DNA of 64,000 nt from Xiphydria camelus (GCA_963678675.1 OY783192.1:5962001-6026000); one strand, 5' to 3'; numbered from the stretch's first letter, positions 44,006 to 56,673 are shown. Translations and numbers: made by a program. Notes: generated by a model not told the origin, from the sequence alone.

Positions 44006-44455
44006 GTTTAAAGTAGGAGTCGCGGTCCAGTTTTATTGACGAGTCCACGGGCCGACTCCGGGTCGAAACGCTCCGTCGCGAGATGGCGAACTCACTTTTC
44101 GTTCGCCATACGTAATATTTCCTCATATGGTACATTATCGCTTATACTATATGGATTTCACTTCTTTTGGTGACATTATGCCAAGGGGTAAGGTAGTTGG
44201 GTACCTACTCTTTGATCTTGTCACACTTATTGACAAATTCTGTAAACTCTATTGCACCCGCCGCACACGCCAAGACCTACAATTTTGATTTAAATACTTG
44301 TACCCCCTCCCATGCCGTTTAATCGTTCCTTAAGAGTATCCATGGATCGTCTAAGGCAGGAGTCGGCCTAGCCTTATTGACGAGTCCACAGACCGACTCC
44401 GGAACAAAGCGCTTCGCCGATGAAATGGCGATCGCTCTTTTCGCCACATCACACA
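44006..44455 (+). repeat. Diverged direct repeat (ttattgacgagtccac)
   Basis: aggagtcgcggtccag with ttattgacgagtccacgg at 44,013 is repeated as aggagtcggcctag with ttattgacgagtccacag at 44,359. Each is followed by cgactccgg, a cgctccgtcg/cgcttcgccg block and an atggcga piece. The units are about 90 bp and 346 bp apart. The nature of the unit is unknown. Confidence 0.6.
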
Positions 44456-44646
44456 AATTTTACCGTGCCAGTACCAGAATTTCTCAGGTGCTTATCATTA
44501 ATAATACGCATGCGCACCAAACTTTTTCCTTTTCCTTGATTGGACGTTTGCACCACGATTCAGGGACAGCACAGTAATTTTTTTAAACTTTCCCTATAAA
44601 ATTTCCTGATTTTTTCTTTCCGTCTATCTTGACTAAAGTGTGTTGC

Positions 44647-45838
44647 TTGAGGCGTTTCTCACAATCAGTATTCGCTCTCCTCCGCGCGTTTCTTTTCTCC
44701 GATTCGAAAAGAGATTTCCAAACCAAGAACCACACACGGATTTGAATCTCTACCTCATATACACGTCGTCCCCGTCAAATTTCCATATATCGATGTACCA
44801 AACTGCGGCACGTCGTCGCCATCGTGCGATCAGCGCGAATTTCCATAAAAATCGATCGACCGCCCGGTCATTATTTACCCTCGTCGTCATTTCTTCCCTC
44901 TCTCGCGCACGACTCTCTGTTCAGAGAAGCGCGCGCGAGCCCGCGCGGTTCCCTTCGATTTATGCGGCATTAGCATGAGACAGGTGTGACCCTCGTTCCC
45001 GGCCTCCCGCGCGACAGAACCGCGGGCGCCTCTTCCGAGTAGCACCGGCTTAATGGCATTAATAACACGTTGTAAGCGGTTCTGCGATTACGTGAGGTTA
45101 TACAAATGCAAGGTATATCCGTTCGTATCGTCTGAGAAGAAGTGGGTATAATTGTTCGTGGGCGAGTTACGGCTCAATTCGAGGGAGTGATCGATGTTCC
45201 GCCGTTGGCTCCGCGGATGAGTCTCGTTGTTCGTGTGCGTGTGGTCCGCCTGCACGCTCTCCTACTTATTCTTTCTCCCCCTTCTCTCGTCCTTTTCCCC
45301 TTCCGACGCTTCTCCTTTAATCCCTCATCTCCGTCGTGGCGCGCGCGTCACCGAGGCGAAGATTTCCCGGAAAAGCGTGCCGGCATGCGCGCGGCGCATA
45401 ATGTGGAAAGGGGAATTAGTCGTCGCATTAAAACGCCATTAATGGATAATCTAATCTAGCGGTGCGAGCGCGCGATTGCGACGGAACGACCGGACAACTG
45501 CCGCCGGTGCGGTCAACATCGCTTGGCGCCAATCGATGAAATACGTTCGTTCGAAAGGTGTGTTACGGATTTACTAAAAATACACTCGCACGCCGCGGTT
45601 GTAAATGCGTCGCCCTACGACTGGTGGGAGCGGCTTGACTGCAGCGTTTCTCGGATATTTCGAACGCACGCATAATTTACGCTTTTGGGTACCGGCGATT
45701 TTCTAAAAATATTCTCGTGATAAGCACACGAAGTTATGTCTTTCACTTTGTCGTCTTCATCGACGAAACGCCGACGTTTGCCCCTGGGATTTTTACTTAT
45801 TAGTACATGTTTTATATTGGTATCACACACATTGCAGA
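44647..45838. other. Non-coding stretch with a CpG-rich block
   Basis: 44,900-45,560 is CpG rich. 45,040-45,110 (cttaatggcattaataacac) is AT rich and contains homeodomain-type TAAT cores. This could be a regulatory sequence but nothing here proves it. No exon was recognised. Confidence 0.4.
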
Positions 45839-46068
45839 GCACACGGAAAAGAAAGTTGATGTTGCATTGATAAAGTCAAAGTTGCAAATGCGACTAAACT
45901 CTGTGTATAATTAATTACTCGACGTGTGTTAATTGTATCCGACTCTGGTGTTAGTTTCACATTTCTCTAGTAAATTTTACATTTTTCTGCTGTTGGTTTA
46001 ACACCACTTCTGCGCCTGTTACACAGCAAGCACAGACTGTGTTACAATTTGTAACAATTCGTGTGCTG
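45839..46068 (+). repeat. Dispersed repeat family C, copy 2
   Basis: It matches 6838-7082: acacggaaaagaaag at the left, tgtatccgactctgg and taaattttacatttttctg inside, agactgtgttacaatttg and gtgtgctgcgc at the right. The ends cacgga/gtgtg suggest a MITE whose inverted repeats have decayed. Confidence 0.65.
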
Positions 46069-46311
46069 CGCTGATAAAAATAACTTGGTTAAAATGATAA
46101 AACGCATCTGGTTAAACAAGTTTAGTTATTCTAACTAAAATATTAGTAGTTCTAACTTAACGTTTAGAAATTTTAACTACACATCTAGTTATTTTAACCA
46201 GAAAATGGTGAATTTAATCAAACAGATGGAAAAAAATCATATTTCATCAAACGGTTTGTTTATGGTCTCCAGGATTTTGGTTTGATTGACCGGATTATTT
46301 TTCTCAGTGTG
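46069..46311. mobile_element. Foldback MITE abutting family C
   Basis: The left part gataaaaataacttggtt pairs with the right part accggattatttttctcag, and several copies of ttaactaa and ttctaactaaa lie inside. It begins where the preceding repeat ends. Confidence 0.5.
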
Positions 46312-48750
46312 TTTAAATCAATTTTTTCTCTGTCCTCATATCTCTCACAAAAAAAACTCTGCGTTGAGCGCGAGAAGAGAGGAATACTAGAAAAGTCCAT
46401 CACGAAGGAATCCTCGCGATATGCCCTCTCTCGCGTTCTACCTCTCCCGCTCTTCCTCGCGTTTACATCCTTTATGTCCCGCAGTGCTATACCCTCCGTC
46501 GCACAGCCGCGTAGGTGGGCCTCGCAATTCGAGCGCGCTCATGCAAGAGAGGCGAAGTTATTTTTTCCATTCCGCAAGAAGGCTCGTCGCTGCCTTCGGC
46601 GCGCCTTCCACTTCGTGCCTTTCGCTCTCTCGTATAGCGCGTTTTACTCGGTTGGGCACACCTCAAGAGGTTCTTCTTCTCGCGACAGTCCGAGAAAGGG
46701 GGGACTCTCTTTGCGGACGTGCAGCTGCGGCAACGCGGGCGCGTTGCAAGGTTCATTTAACTCGGCAAATACACAACTCTTTAACCGTAGTCCGGCGCGT
46801 CGCTAAACGTCGTCCGTTTAACGGACACTGACAAATGGACTCGCCGAAAGGATTCCGGGGTGGTCCCGTCGCTTAGTGCCTCTCTTTTGGGCTTGAAGTG
46901 TCGAGGCAACCGTGTTTCAATGTATCTCGATGAAGGGGTAACGAGTCGGGGAAGTAAAGGGTGAAAATTTGCCGTGTCTCGGCCGGGGAAGGTTTAATTT
47001 CGACGAGAAATATAATATTTCGATCGATTGTGTAATTTTATTTGGAACACTCGGCTGCGCGTATTTTTTGGTCGAAATAAAAATCTCGTTAAATGGTCGG
47101 AAATCTGTTGATAAATTAATCAATTTCGCGTGCTTCCAGCAGTTTACTTAAGAATATGTTATTTTTGATAAGAGAATTAATGTAGGCAATTTTAATATCG
47201 ATAGTACGGATAGTTTTTTTCAATCCACTATAGAGAATTGTAATACTTTCCCAATATTTATTCATCATACTGGATTGTTCCCAAATTTGTTTCAGTCAAT
47301 AAGCGGGATTTGAACCAAATGTACAGCGTTGGAGTGATAATAATCAAACGAGTTAATTGATCGTGGTACGTATTTAGCAATCTGGGAATTCCGAAAACTT
47401 AGAATTATGAGGGAAAATTTTCTGGGATTTTGCATAGGTATTTTTTATTATCTTATTTATTTATTTTACATATTTTAATTTACATATCTATAATCTACTT
47501 TTTAATGCTAGTAGATATCTACATTAACCAGCGTAAAATGGGACTATTGCCGCGATTTGCAATCTCACGAATCCATCGAAAACTCTATCCGACGATGTTT
47601 GAAACTGCTTCGTATCGCGGGAATTCCATAATCTTTTCATTACGAATCGAGTCTCGTCAATCAAATATCACACAATTCCACGCGTTCTTAACTTTTTCTT
47701 TATCCAATTTCGTCATTAGATTAGTACAATTACGATCATTTTTCCATCTAGGTATTATGTACGAGTACATTATACGACTGACAATGAGCCAACCTCATTG
47801 ATTCTATTCAGAAAACACAATCAGCCTCATCCGGCGATCGACCGATTATCGAGACTTCGTTCGTCGTATTTAAACTCGCGGCGAGGTCAACTCACCGAGG
47901 GCGCTTAATAAAACGCGCGTATATTTACCGCGAAGTAAAGGAGGTCAAAAGTTCTTGGCGTATCAAAGTACCTGTAGATGTATAATAGAGTGTTCTCCAG
48001 GGCTATATTGGAACTTTGAAGCTGCGAGGGAAGTGTGTACAGGAGCTTCTTCGTAAACACATCATCCCTCTACGTTCCTTCTCTATCTCCCTCTAACGCT
48101 TTCACTCCTGCCGACTCGTCCTCCTCCTCCTCCTTCTCCTCCTTTTTCCCTCGTGCCCGAGCTCAACACACATGCGAGCAACCCACGCGACCAGCAACAG
48201 GCTGCTCACTCTTCTTCTCTTTTGGCTCTCCCTCCCTCCCCAGCGTCCTCGCTACCCCGCAGCTCGTGCCGATGGATCATTTTATTGCGTTCGTGCTCCC
48301 GGAAGCAGAAGAGGGCCCGCGGAATATTCGACTGTATCTATCTCCGAATTGTACTTATATTTTCGATTTTCGCTTCATCGCGGGAGCAATTCGCCTCTTC
48401 TTTCCCTCGGCACGCATACTATGTGATGGATAACGGAGCGCCGCGTCCGGCAACAAACACGTTCCAGGCGTCGCAGCGACTTCAAAGAGGAGCGCCGCGC
48501 CGCCTCTTCCGTCTCCCGGGAAGAGCGCGCGCGCGTACGGTGCAGAGTCGGAACGAAGAAGTCAAGTGGCCGTACGGATCTTGTCGAAGTGACACGATCG
48601 TTTGGAAATTTGTCCCCGGTGTGTCGACGCGTCGTAGGCACTCTTCGTGTTCTCGAGGAGCGAGTCTCTCTTTACGAAGATCCGAAAAAGCAATTTCGGC
48701 CCTCCGCGCTTACTTTCTTCTTCCGTCAAAGCCGAGGCGCCGAGTACCTA
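46312..48750. other. Non-coding stretch, CpG rich in two places
   Basis: Open frames at 46,282-46,831 and 48,035-48,829 lie in CpG-rich or CT-rich DNA, overlap in two or three frames and give arginine/serine-rich products. They are judged compositional. 46,850-48,000 is AT rich without repeats. Confidence 0.4.
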
Positions 48751-49653
48751 TAGGGTAAAGTCGGAAGAGATGGCGCAGCGGGTGAGACGGCCCAGTCAAA
48801 TAATTTCTTTGTCTGTGTGGCAACACTGACTCCGTTGGCGGCACAGATGATTAGTGCGCATGTGCAGTAAGTGTGTGTTACCGAACGGCTGTTTTTCTCA
48901 TCAGAAGATAAAATAAATATAACTGTACATATTGTATTGGCCCTGATTATTTTTGTGGGTAATAATAATTAGGCATCCAGTGAGTTATTATTCTGATTTG
49001 AATGTATTTGGTTTGGTCATTCCACTTCATAAACTTGTAAATATTGTTCCTAACCTCAAATTTCGTTCCGTGCTTCCTGTACAAGAAAGACAATGACTGC
49101 AACATCTAACCCAACGAAGTCGGGTGAGTTGGCGCAAGCCGTCTAATCCGACAGTTCGGGATGCACCAACTATCCAAATATGTGTTTGCGATGTGGCAGA
49201 AAAGCGAAATAACTTTTACATGTTATCATTAAGATTTATTACATTTTAAAGATGTTTTAAGTTTATGTGGATGGATAAATCAATACTTTTTGGTATTTTT
49301 CTTTAAATTTGATTATTTCAGATGATTTTGTATTTTTGTTTTTGTTATTTGGCATTAAAAGCAGTTGCACTTTTAATTTTGAAGCCTATTCTTGGTGAAC
49401 CAGTCACCCCCACCAATTTTTTCTACTGCGCCATCTCACCCATACTAGGGCGGGTGAATTGGGGGGTTTTTGGTATATTTTCTTTTGACAAATTTTTTAC
49501 AAAACTCGATAACGCTTTTGGTCGTTCCTTTACAAATTCCTATATTTTATTGTTCGCTCTATCCACATTGTCAATTAAGTATTGCTTATCCTACAAATAT
49601 AGTTTTTGTACCACTTTAAAAAAAGGTGCGCCATCTCTCCCGACTTTACCCTA
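48751..49653. mobile_element. TAGGGTAAAG-ended inverted-repeat element
   Basis: The left end tagggtaaagtcggaagaga and the right end tctcccgactttaccctac are inverted copies with TA at both edges. The motif gcgccatctcaccc, in either orientation, occurs near both ends and twice inside (about 48,768, 49,125, 49,428 and 49,628). The plan matches the TAGGGG element at 12,913 but the motif is different. No transposase is recognised in the open frame at 49,322-49,729, which reads through the right end. Confidence 0.8.
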
Positions 49654-49719
49654 CTACTTATCGCTCGTCCCTGAATCCGTTATCCATTATGCGAAGTTTA
49701 AAGTTTTATTTCAATTATC

Positions 49720-49805
49720 ACATGGATGAGAGTAGTTACCACAAACTTTTCTTCGTGTAAGCGTAGACTGTGTTACAGCTTGCAGCAATTGGAGGTATAC
49801 TGTTT
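49720..49805 (+). repeat. Chimeric fragment joining two MITE families
   Basis: 49,727-49,758 (ggatgagagtagttaccaca, aacttttcttcgtgt) is the right end of the element at 8829-9061. 49,762-49,805 (gtagactgtgttacagcttg, cagcaattgg) is the right end of family C. They are joined with about 3 bp between. Confidence 0.6.
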
Positions 49806-51553
49806 ATATTAAATTTGTTCTGTGTATGAATTTCATATAAAGGTTGAGTCATTTAAATAACGGAGAATCGACTTAAAATTGTTCATTTTTCAGCATGAAA
49901 AGCATAATATAATACATGAATTGTGTAACATTCATTTTGTTCATCATTCATATTATTTACATTCATTCTGAAAGGAACTCGATGAATGGCTCTTTGAAAA
50001 AGTCACCCGCCTCGGCGATACGGCGATTTATCTATTTAATTTTCAACCGCAATGATAACCAGTGTCAGGTAGGTGCGAATAGTCGGCAAATACAGCTTTG
50101 TTTCTCGTTAACGGCTCCCACCTCGCTGCTCGCGCTACCGTTCTCCCCGCAAGCCAAACACAGCCTCCTCAGCCGCGTCCTGCCGATAGAGTCGTTCGTA
50201 TTTGCCGCGTGGTTCGCACCTCCGAGCAGGTGTCGGGCGCGATGAAGGCTCCCTTTATGCACGACTACGAATCACCCACGCGCTCGAAATCTCTGATCGG
50301 TCTCCTTCGTGCTTCCGCATCGCGTGTCGAGCTTGGCGCGATTTTATGCAGCGCTATCGCGGTGCCAGATTTCTTTGACATCCCATCGGATATAGACGGT
50401 CACGTTTAACTCGACGTTTACAATTAGCTCGACTATGGGTGACGATCGATGCGCTTCGTTGAATCTTATGGTGCAGCGGATATTGTATCGCTGCCTGCAG
50501 TTATATTGGGACCAATGCTGAAATCTATTGAGAGTAATAATAAGTAATAATGTTTCATTTTTATCGTTTAGGGAAAAGCGGGGCTATGTTGTAACACTTT
50601 TCATATTATTGCTCTTGTAAGAATTTAGTTCATTTATTCAGTTACAATTAATAAATTACAGATAAATCACGCATCATGGACACTTGCATTATCCTATAAA
50701 ACGCCTGTTATTGCTTACCCCTCTCTCTTACAATATTAAAAATATAATGGAAAATATTTTCAATTTGTAATATTATTGATATTAGACTTCTTTGATATTA
50801 CGGCGATATAAAGCGATAATTGATTCATTTCGAATTTCATCACACTTAAGATCTTACGTACCTACCGCTTCCGGGATCTCGTTTCTTTTTTTTTTGCGTT
50901 TTTGACGTGGAACGTATTCCGTCTCGCCCGCCGAAAAGCCGCGGTCGATCTCTCCTTTTTTTTTCTCTCTGTCTTTGCAAGGCGCCGAGTGAGCCGACTT
51001 GTGGAACCACCCCTATAGCGGTGTCGGCGGCGGTGAGAAATCGTCGTATAAAGAGACGAACGGCAAAGTGGGTCTTGCCGCCGAGAGCGAGGGCTATTTC
51101 GAGCACGTGGTCTGTTCGTGCGATAGCTCGGAAAAAAATGAGAGATTCACAATGGAACGCGCGGGTACGTCCCCGGAACTTTCAAATTTATATCAGACCG
51201 ACGACTCCAACATTTTTTCTCGCTCTCGAACAGATGCCGACACGCTTCGTCGGCCAAACTTAATCATGTTTATGCAACACGCGTGCCGCGGCCCGTTCGA
51301 TTCTCCCGAATTTTCGATTCGGCTGCGAGGGCAGAGGGGGCGAGAGGCGCGCCTTTTATTGGCTGGACCTTTTTTTGCGCGCCGGGAAAGATTAAGGATT
51401 AGCTTGCGTTGTAAGAACGGATTTTTCGGATGTCCCAAAATCGTACGCGCCGCCTGTCCTCGCGTCGATACAGGGGTGGGTTCGGTTTTTTTATTCGTTA
51501 AAATCCTTCGACCGGTCATTTTTTACGCGCCAAGGAATCGAATAAAATTTCGT
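49806..51553. other. Non-coding stretch, partly CpG rich
   Basis: A solitary terminus, tagggaaaagcggggctatg, is at 50,570. 50,880-51,540 is CpG rich with open frames on both strands that overlap each other and have no domain. No exon is supported. Confidence 0.4.
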
Positions 51554-52252
51554 TCGCAGTTGGAAATTTTGTGTTGGAATCGGTCCGTCCATTTTTGTAT
51601 GTTAACCCTCCACGGTCACACGTCCGTACAGTATCGCAATGGTCACCAATGAGTCGAATGGATTCAATCGATTTTTAAATAATAGCCGTATGAACAACAT
51701 CCGTCTAATTATACCGACGAATTATGGAACATTCTTCGAACATTGTAGAACATCTGATCACCGTGTCAACATAAGAAATGAAATGATGACATATTCAAAG
51801 ACGATCGTGAATATGTTGATGCGTTAAAAATGAGCTGCGTCGATAAAGCGATCATAATTTCTTTATTTTTATAAATAGTTTTCTTAATGACGTCTATGGA
51901 TGATTCTTGTGAGATATGGTACTTTGCAACAATAAATAGTTCTATATAGAGCGAATTTTAGAAACGTTTTTTTTCCAAAACCCAAAGATAGTTCGTAGTA
52001 CGAGTTTCAAGAAGAAGCTATTTATTTCGAGATCTGTCGAAGTTCTAGTTATGATTGTAAATAAAAGAAGTAGGTATAGTTGGCTTCAAAATTGAAGCCT
52101 GGGTCAATTGGACTAGTGGTGACCACATAGGGCTAAAATCGACTAATTTTTTGCGTTAATTATAATATTAAAAATGTCGGATTATCACGAAGAATCGATT
52201 AATTTTAACATACTAAAATTGGTGGACCCATTCCAACACAAAACTCCTGTGT
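51554..52252. mobile_element. Foldback MITE family G, copy 2, split by a TTAA element
   Basis: The left arm gcagttggaaattttgtgtt, ccatttttgtatg pairs with the right arm aacatactaaaattggtgg, ttccaacacaaaact. The match to the copy at 32,125 is clear. The arm is interrupted after gtatgTTAA by a 535-bp insert and resumes as aaatcgactaattttttg. Confidence 0.7.
51602..52136. mobile_element. piggyBac-like TTAA insertion in the family G MITE
   Basis: The left end is TTAACCCTCCACGGTCAC. The right end is GTGACCACATAGGGCTAA, so the two outer 14 bp are inverted copies with a few differences, and the right TTAA has changed to CTAA. The body has no transposase frame. It is placed in an arm of the foldback element at the sequence that reads gtatgttaaaat in the other copy. 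Confidence 0.65.
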
Positions 52253-52607
52253 CCTCGTTCGATCGTCGCAAATTCACCGGACGAGGCACACTCGCCAAAA
52301 GGACCCTGAGATCGCGGTAAATTTGCACAAATTGCGAAGATTGCAAAAGTTTTTCGAATTTCCCAGCAAAAACAAATCACTTCCCCTAAATACCGGATGG
52401 AGCGGCCTATTTAAGTAATTGCACGCTGGAGTGTTTGCAGTCGCGGAAGAGAAATGGAGTGGGGGTTGCGAAGAGGTGGACGCGGATGCAAAAGGGAGGT
52501 AGAGGGAGAAAGAAGGGAGAGCAGTTGGAGAGCAATATACATAGGAGCGTTCGAAACCTCGGAATAACAAGTCGCGGAAAAAAGCTTTCGAGAGATGCAA
52601 AAGGGTG

Positions 52608-52641
<34 letters not shown>

Positions 52642-53091
52642 ACATGGCCGCCGCTGCGCGCATTGATTCAATACAATCCTTTCTCTTCGCGCGCACTCCC
52701 TTTCTCGTTTATCGACCCTCTGCCCCACTCGACCAATCAAAGCGCCGCTATGATTTATTTAACCCTTCCTGTCGCTGCTTCTGTAATATGTATCGCGGGG
52801 CACCCCTCTCCTCTTACCCTTCGCCCTGCCGCACCTGACGAACTCTTCTTTCCTCGCGTATAATTATGAATTCAAGGCAAGCCCTCGCGCAGTGATTGGT
52901 CGGACAGACCGGCTGGGCGTGTCCCTGTCACCCTTTCTACGCCGGTATTCAACCCTTTTCTACTGCGTCGCACACATTAGCCCTTGTCGTGACTGGAAGA
53001 CAGCCGTAGCGCCTGTGCCTCGAAGGCAGAGGGTGCACCTTAAATTATGGAGTCAAAGTGAGATTCTTGACTCTCACTTCTTCACTTGACT
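52253..53091. other. Non-coding stretch with a (TC)n microsatellite
   Basis: A (CT)n tract of about 30 bases lies at 52,611-52,640, followed at once by aacatggccgccgctgcg. That segment could be mistaken for a start codon in good context, but the frame after it is featureless. Confidence 0.5.
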
Positions 53092-53402
53092 TCACTCAGA
53101 GAAATAATTGCTGATGACACAAAAATGTTTTCTTCTGTCAAAAACATTAGATATATAATTCCAGGATCACAAGCTATGGTTTTCTTCTTGCAATGAAATA
53201 TGCGATAGAGTCGAGTAACTGTTCTTTTCGTGCAGAAAGAATTTCTTTTTCCAACGAAGGTTTTCTTCCATCAAGAATATATATTCTAAAACCAAGAATC
53301 TCTCTCTCTCTCCCTCTGTATTCTTAAAAATTTGCAAGTTTATATATTCTTGATTCAAGACATATTTCTTTGAGACTAGCTATCTATTATTTCTCTCAGT
53401 GT
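53092..53402 (-). mobile_element. MITE family E, copy 2
   Basis: Its ends cactcagagaaataattgc and ttatttctctcagtg are inverted copies. Read on the minus strand it aligns with the element at 29,205-29,478. It contains a (TC)n run at 53,298-53,318. Confidence 0.7.
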
Positions 53403-56400
53403 TTGGAAAATGGAACGGAAATTATTTTTAACGAATTAAATATGAATATAAAACAAGTGAAAGGAATACAATTAATATTTCTGGGACAGTTTTAGTTTTC
53501 TATTGGATCGAAGGGAACTTTTTGAAGATTTGTTGCTGTTTCTCGCGATTCTAAGCTCGAGCATGTATCGTTATATAAAAGACCTTTAAAGAAAGCTTTT
53601 TCATCGTCGGAAGTCGCGAGCTTGCACTTTGAGCGTTAATTGGAATCTCCGTTAATTACGCTTACAAATAATTTATATCGCTGGAAATGGAAGGCTCGAC
53701 GAACATCCGTGGCTAAATTACGCGTGACGCGACGTTTGGGGAGCTTAATTACGGCGCTGATCGAGCAGATATCAGACGGAGCTGTACGTGGATAATCGCG
53801 CGCGCGCACCACTTTTATACAGCGAGAACACCGAATTTATAATACGCGCGCGCGGGGATCGGTTAAACGACGGTTTAAAAGTTCAGCTATCCCCGGACCA
53901 TGAAGTTTAATGCGACGCGCATGATTAATGACGTCTAAATAATCGCGGCTAAGCCACTGGATTCGAGAAAGCCTTTAAAATAATCCCCATAAAATTACGC
54001 CCTAATGCCTCGACCATTAATTCTCCATCTTATCTCGCGGCAAGGAAGTTGCCGTCGTTTTCCCTTACAGCGGCGAAACTTCGTTATACTCGGCGTCGCG
54101 GCGCGCGAGTGTAGGTGGGACCTAAGTACAAAGTATAAAGAAGTATGGGATAGGCAGAGGTATTCGGCCGCGCGCGATGAGATTAAAGATCTTCTCCCCG
54201 AAGGAAGAGAGTGGCCGCCTGTATATGTAATACCTACCCCGAGAACGGAATGGTGTTCTTATTACGTTTTCAAATTAAGATCAAAATTACCCGAAGCTAC
54301 CCTTCGCGCGAACAAATGCCATCGTTCGCCCATCCGTAGGCAGGTATGGTATGGTCTCTGGGCGTAGACGGGAGCGAGTAAGATTTCTCCAAATATCGTA
54401 AGAAACTTATTTGGGCTTTGCGAGAAGCGAGCCGCGCATAACAGGTATTCATCGCAGAGCGAACGCGCAGCCTCCGCAGTTCGTTCGAAAAGATAGGTTA
54501 CACGGGAGTGTCGCGCGTTTCATTCTTCAAAAAAAAAAAATACTCGCCAGCCAAGTAAGACAAGATATATCGACCTTCTCGGGCGACGCCTAATACCGAG
54601 CACGACCCCGAAGTCGAAGTTTTCTCCCTCTCTTGCGTTTAAGCCCGCGGCGCTGCTGGAATTAATTATTTAGGGGACAGAAATGGCACCCCCCTCTCGA
54701 TTCTTCTCCCCCACCCCACCTTGCCGGCTCCGTTCCACCCCCGGATCGAGGCTCGAGCCTAACCCGAGGGCGAAGATATAATTACGGGTGGCGGGAGAGA
54801 GGAGGGGGCTTCAAGTATTCATGTTTTCATTACGGCGGAGGCCTCCGCCGCTCCGCTCTCCCCGGCGGTATCGCTCGGGCGCGGCGGCGCGGGTGGCGCG
54901 AAGGAGGAGAAGTACGAAGGAGACGGAGCGGACGGGATCTCCCGATACTCTCTGGTCCCTCGCGTGCGTCTCCCTCGACCCGCTCCCCCGCTCATCCACC
55001 GACCCCTCGCCGCGCCACCGTGCAGCTCGCCGAAAGTGTGGAAGGAAAGATGCTTGATTAGCCGAATCGATATCGCTCGGCTTTGCCCGGCGGTTTCTTG
55101 GCATTACCCATGCAAATCGAATTAATCGGATTATACTTGCAGATACGACCGCACGGTAACAATGTTTTTCCATAAAAAATTGTGTTACGCCCCGTGCTCG
55201 TGCTTCGTTATAACGCGCGCGGGGGTCGCGCCCGATTGACTCGCCACGGCTCTCATTTCCCATGCAAAGTGCCCCGAAAACGAAGCGACGTCGCGTTCGG
55301 CATTCCGGGAAGTTATACGAGACTATCGCGAACTGGAAAGATCTTTCGCGAGAGGAATCTTGAAAACTGGACGTCGTCGCTCGCGAACGATTCCGCGAGC
55401 CAACGGAAACGAGAGCGAAACGAAACGATCGCGCGGATCGAAGTGGGAAAATCGGGAGAGACGTAAATCATAGCGCCGCAGGAAGTGGACCACTTTTTGG
55501 TGGCTAATTTTTCTCCCTGAGATGAATGTTCGCGTCCGCGACGAGCGGGGCGGAAGGCGGCAGCGGCTGCAGGGTGGGGGAGCCAGGAAGACTTTTACTC
55601 CTCCGCGCGCGCATTTCCACTGTTTTTCTAAGGTCCGTTATCCGCTCTTTGTTCCAGCATTCTCGCACCCTTTGTCCGGGACCTTCCTTTGTAACGTCGA
55701 TCCTCGGTCATTGTCTACCGACAGCCTCCGGGAATGGAGCTTTCGGCGTGGAACACGACGCGCGGAACGTCGTCGACGTCGGTAAATTAATCGACGTTAG
55801 GTAACTGAGGCCTACCTACGCTCTTCCGTATAGCGTAATATTTCTCGCGCGGGTTATTGGAGACGAACTGCTTTAAAATCTCCGTATCGCGGACACTTGT
55901 GGACTTATTTTTGGATTAATCACCACGGAAAGACTGATACAGTAAGCGTTTCCCTGGCGGATCCGATTATACGTATTTTTTCGCAATTTTGTTAGCATAA
56001 TTCGGGTATGGTAACAAATTGTTACGATATAAGTAAAATGCTAAAAAAGTACACGCTAATCATACTTGGAAAATACGGTATGTTTCGGAATTTTCTCTCT
56101 ATACCCTAAATATATCTACTGATATTATACCGATAAAATACTCAAATTATATTAAAATCATACTGTCATTTGCAGCATTGAATATCGGTGATTTTCCGGT
56201 ATTATTGCTGATAAAATACCTAAACTATATACTGGAATGAGTATAAAAATTCTAAAAAACGTTGTATTTTTCGGTATTTTTATGTATATGGTGGGATCTT
56301 ACAGGGTTATAATAAAAGACGTACATATAAGGATTTTCGGATGTTCCTACTATGTTGAGGGATAATTTTTCTGTGGAAACTAATAAACTGAATTGGGAAC

Positions 56401-56673
56401 TGTTACGATTTAATGTTTTCAAGAGAACAATTACTCTACCGCATTGTAAGAATAGCTGAAAATATCGAGGTGTATTTTTTTTACTGCATATGTAACAAAA
56501 TTTAATGTACAGTTCTCTCTGTAGTGATTATGGAGGATGCTTTTCGAGCGATCGAAATATTTAGATACATAGTATATCTCTTATAAATAAGTATAGTTGC
56601 ATTCATAAACGCAAGTCTCGCGAATATCATGAAACACGATGCAGTGTGCTCGATGAGTTAGTTCGATATAATA
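53403..56673. other. Non-coding stretch, largely CpG rich
   Basis: 53,640-54,000 combines CpG runs with TAAT-type cores and looks unlike the repeats, so it could be a conserved regulatory region of a gene nearby. 54,600-55,800 is very GC rich with open frames on both strands but no domain. 55,950-56,650 is AT rich. No exon is recognised. Confidence 0.4.

Larger units (their letters stand above)
43218..44646. mobile_element. Composite element, gcaacacactttagtcaa ends
   Basis: The 18-bp ends gcaacacactttagtcaa and ttgactaaagtgtgttgc are exact inverted copies. The inverted match resumes with cggaaagaaaaaatcagg (43,410) against cctgattttttctttccg (44,605), but only if the foldback MITE at 43,236-43,402 is removed. 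Further inward tgcttggcactgtaatcgtg pairs with cacgattcagggacagca. The 1 kb inside contains an LTR-like piece and a diverged direct repeat. Confidence 0.75.

Noticed and set aside
43700..44300. A tRNA-like or SINE-like promoter in the ttattgacgagtccac repeat
   Set aside because: I looked for A and B box sequences and a GGTTCGA core; none is present in either unit.
46282..46831. Overlapping frames of 174 and 136 codons
   Set aside because: Two plus-strand frames and one antisense frame are open across the same CpG-rich DNA, which shows composition rather than coding.
49322..49729. A 135-codon hydrophobic frame that might be a transposon protein
   Set aside because: It crosses the right terminal repeat of its element, has no transposase motif, and its hydrophobic content follows from T-rich DNA.
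52643..52838. Possible start codon after a (CT)n tract (acatggccgccgctgcg)
   Set aside because: The context looks like a start site, but the frame has no domain and no donor site that rescues it. A simple repeat just upstream makes it weak evidence.
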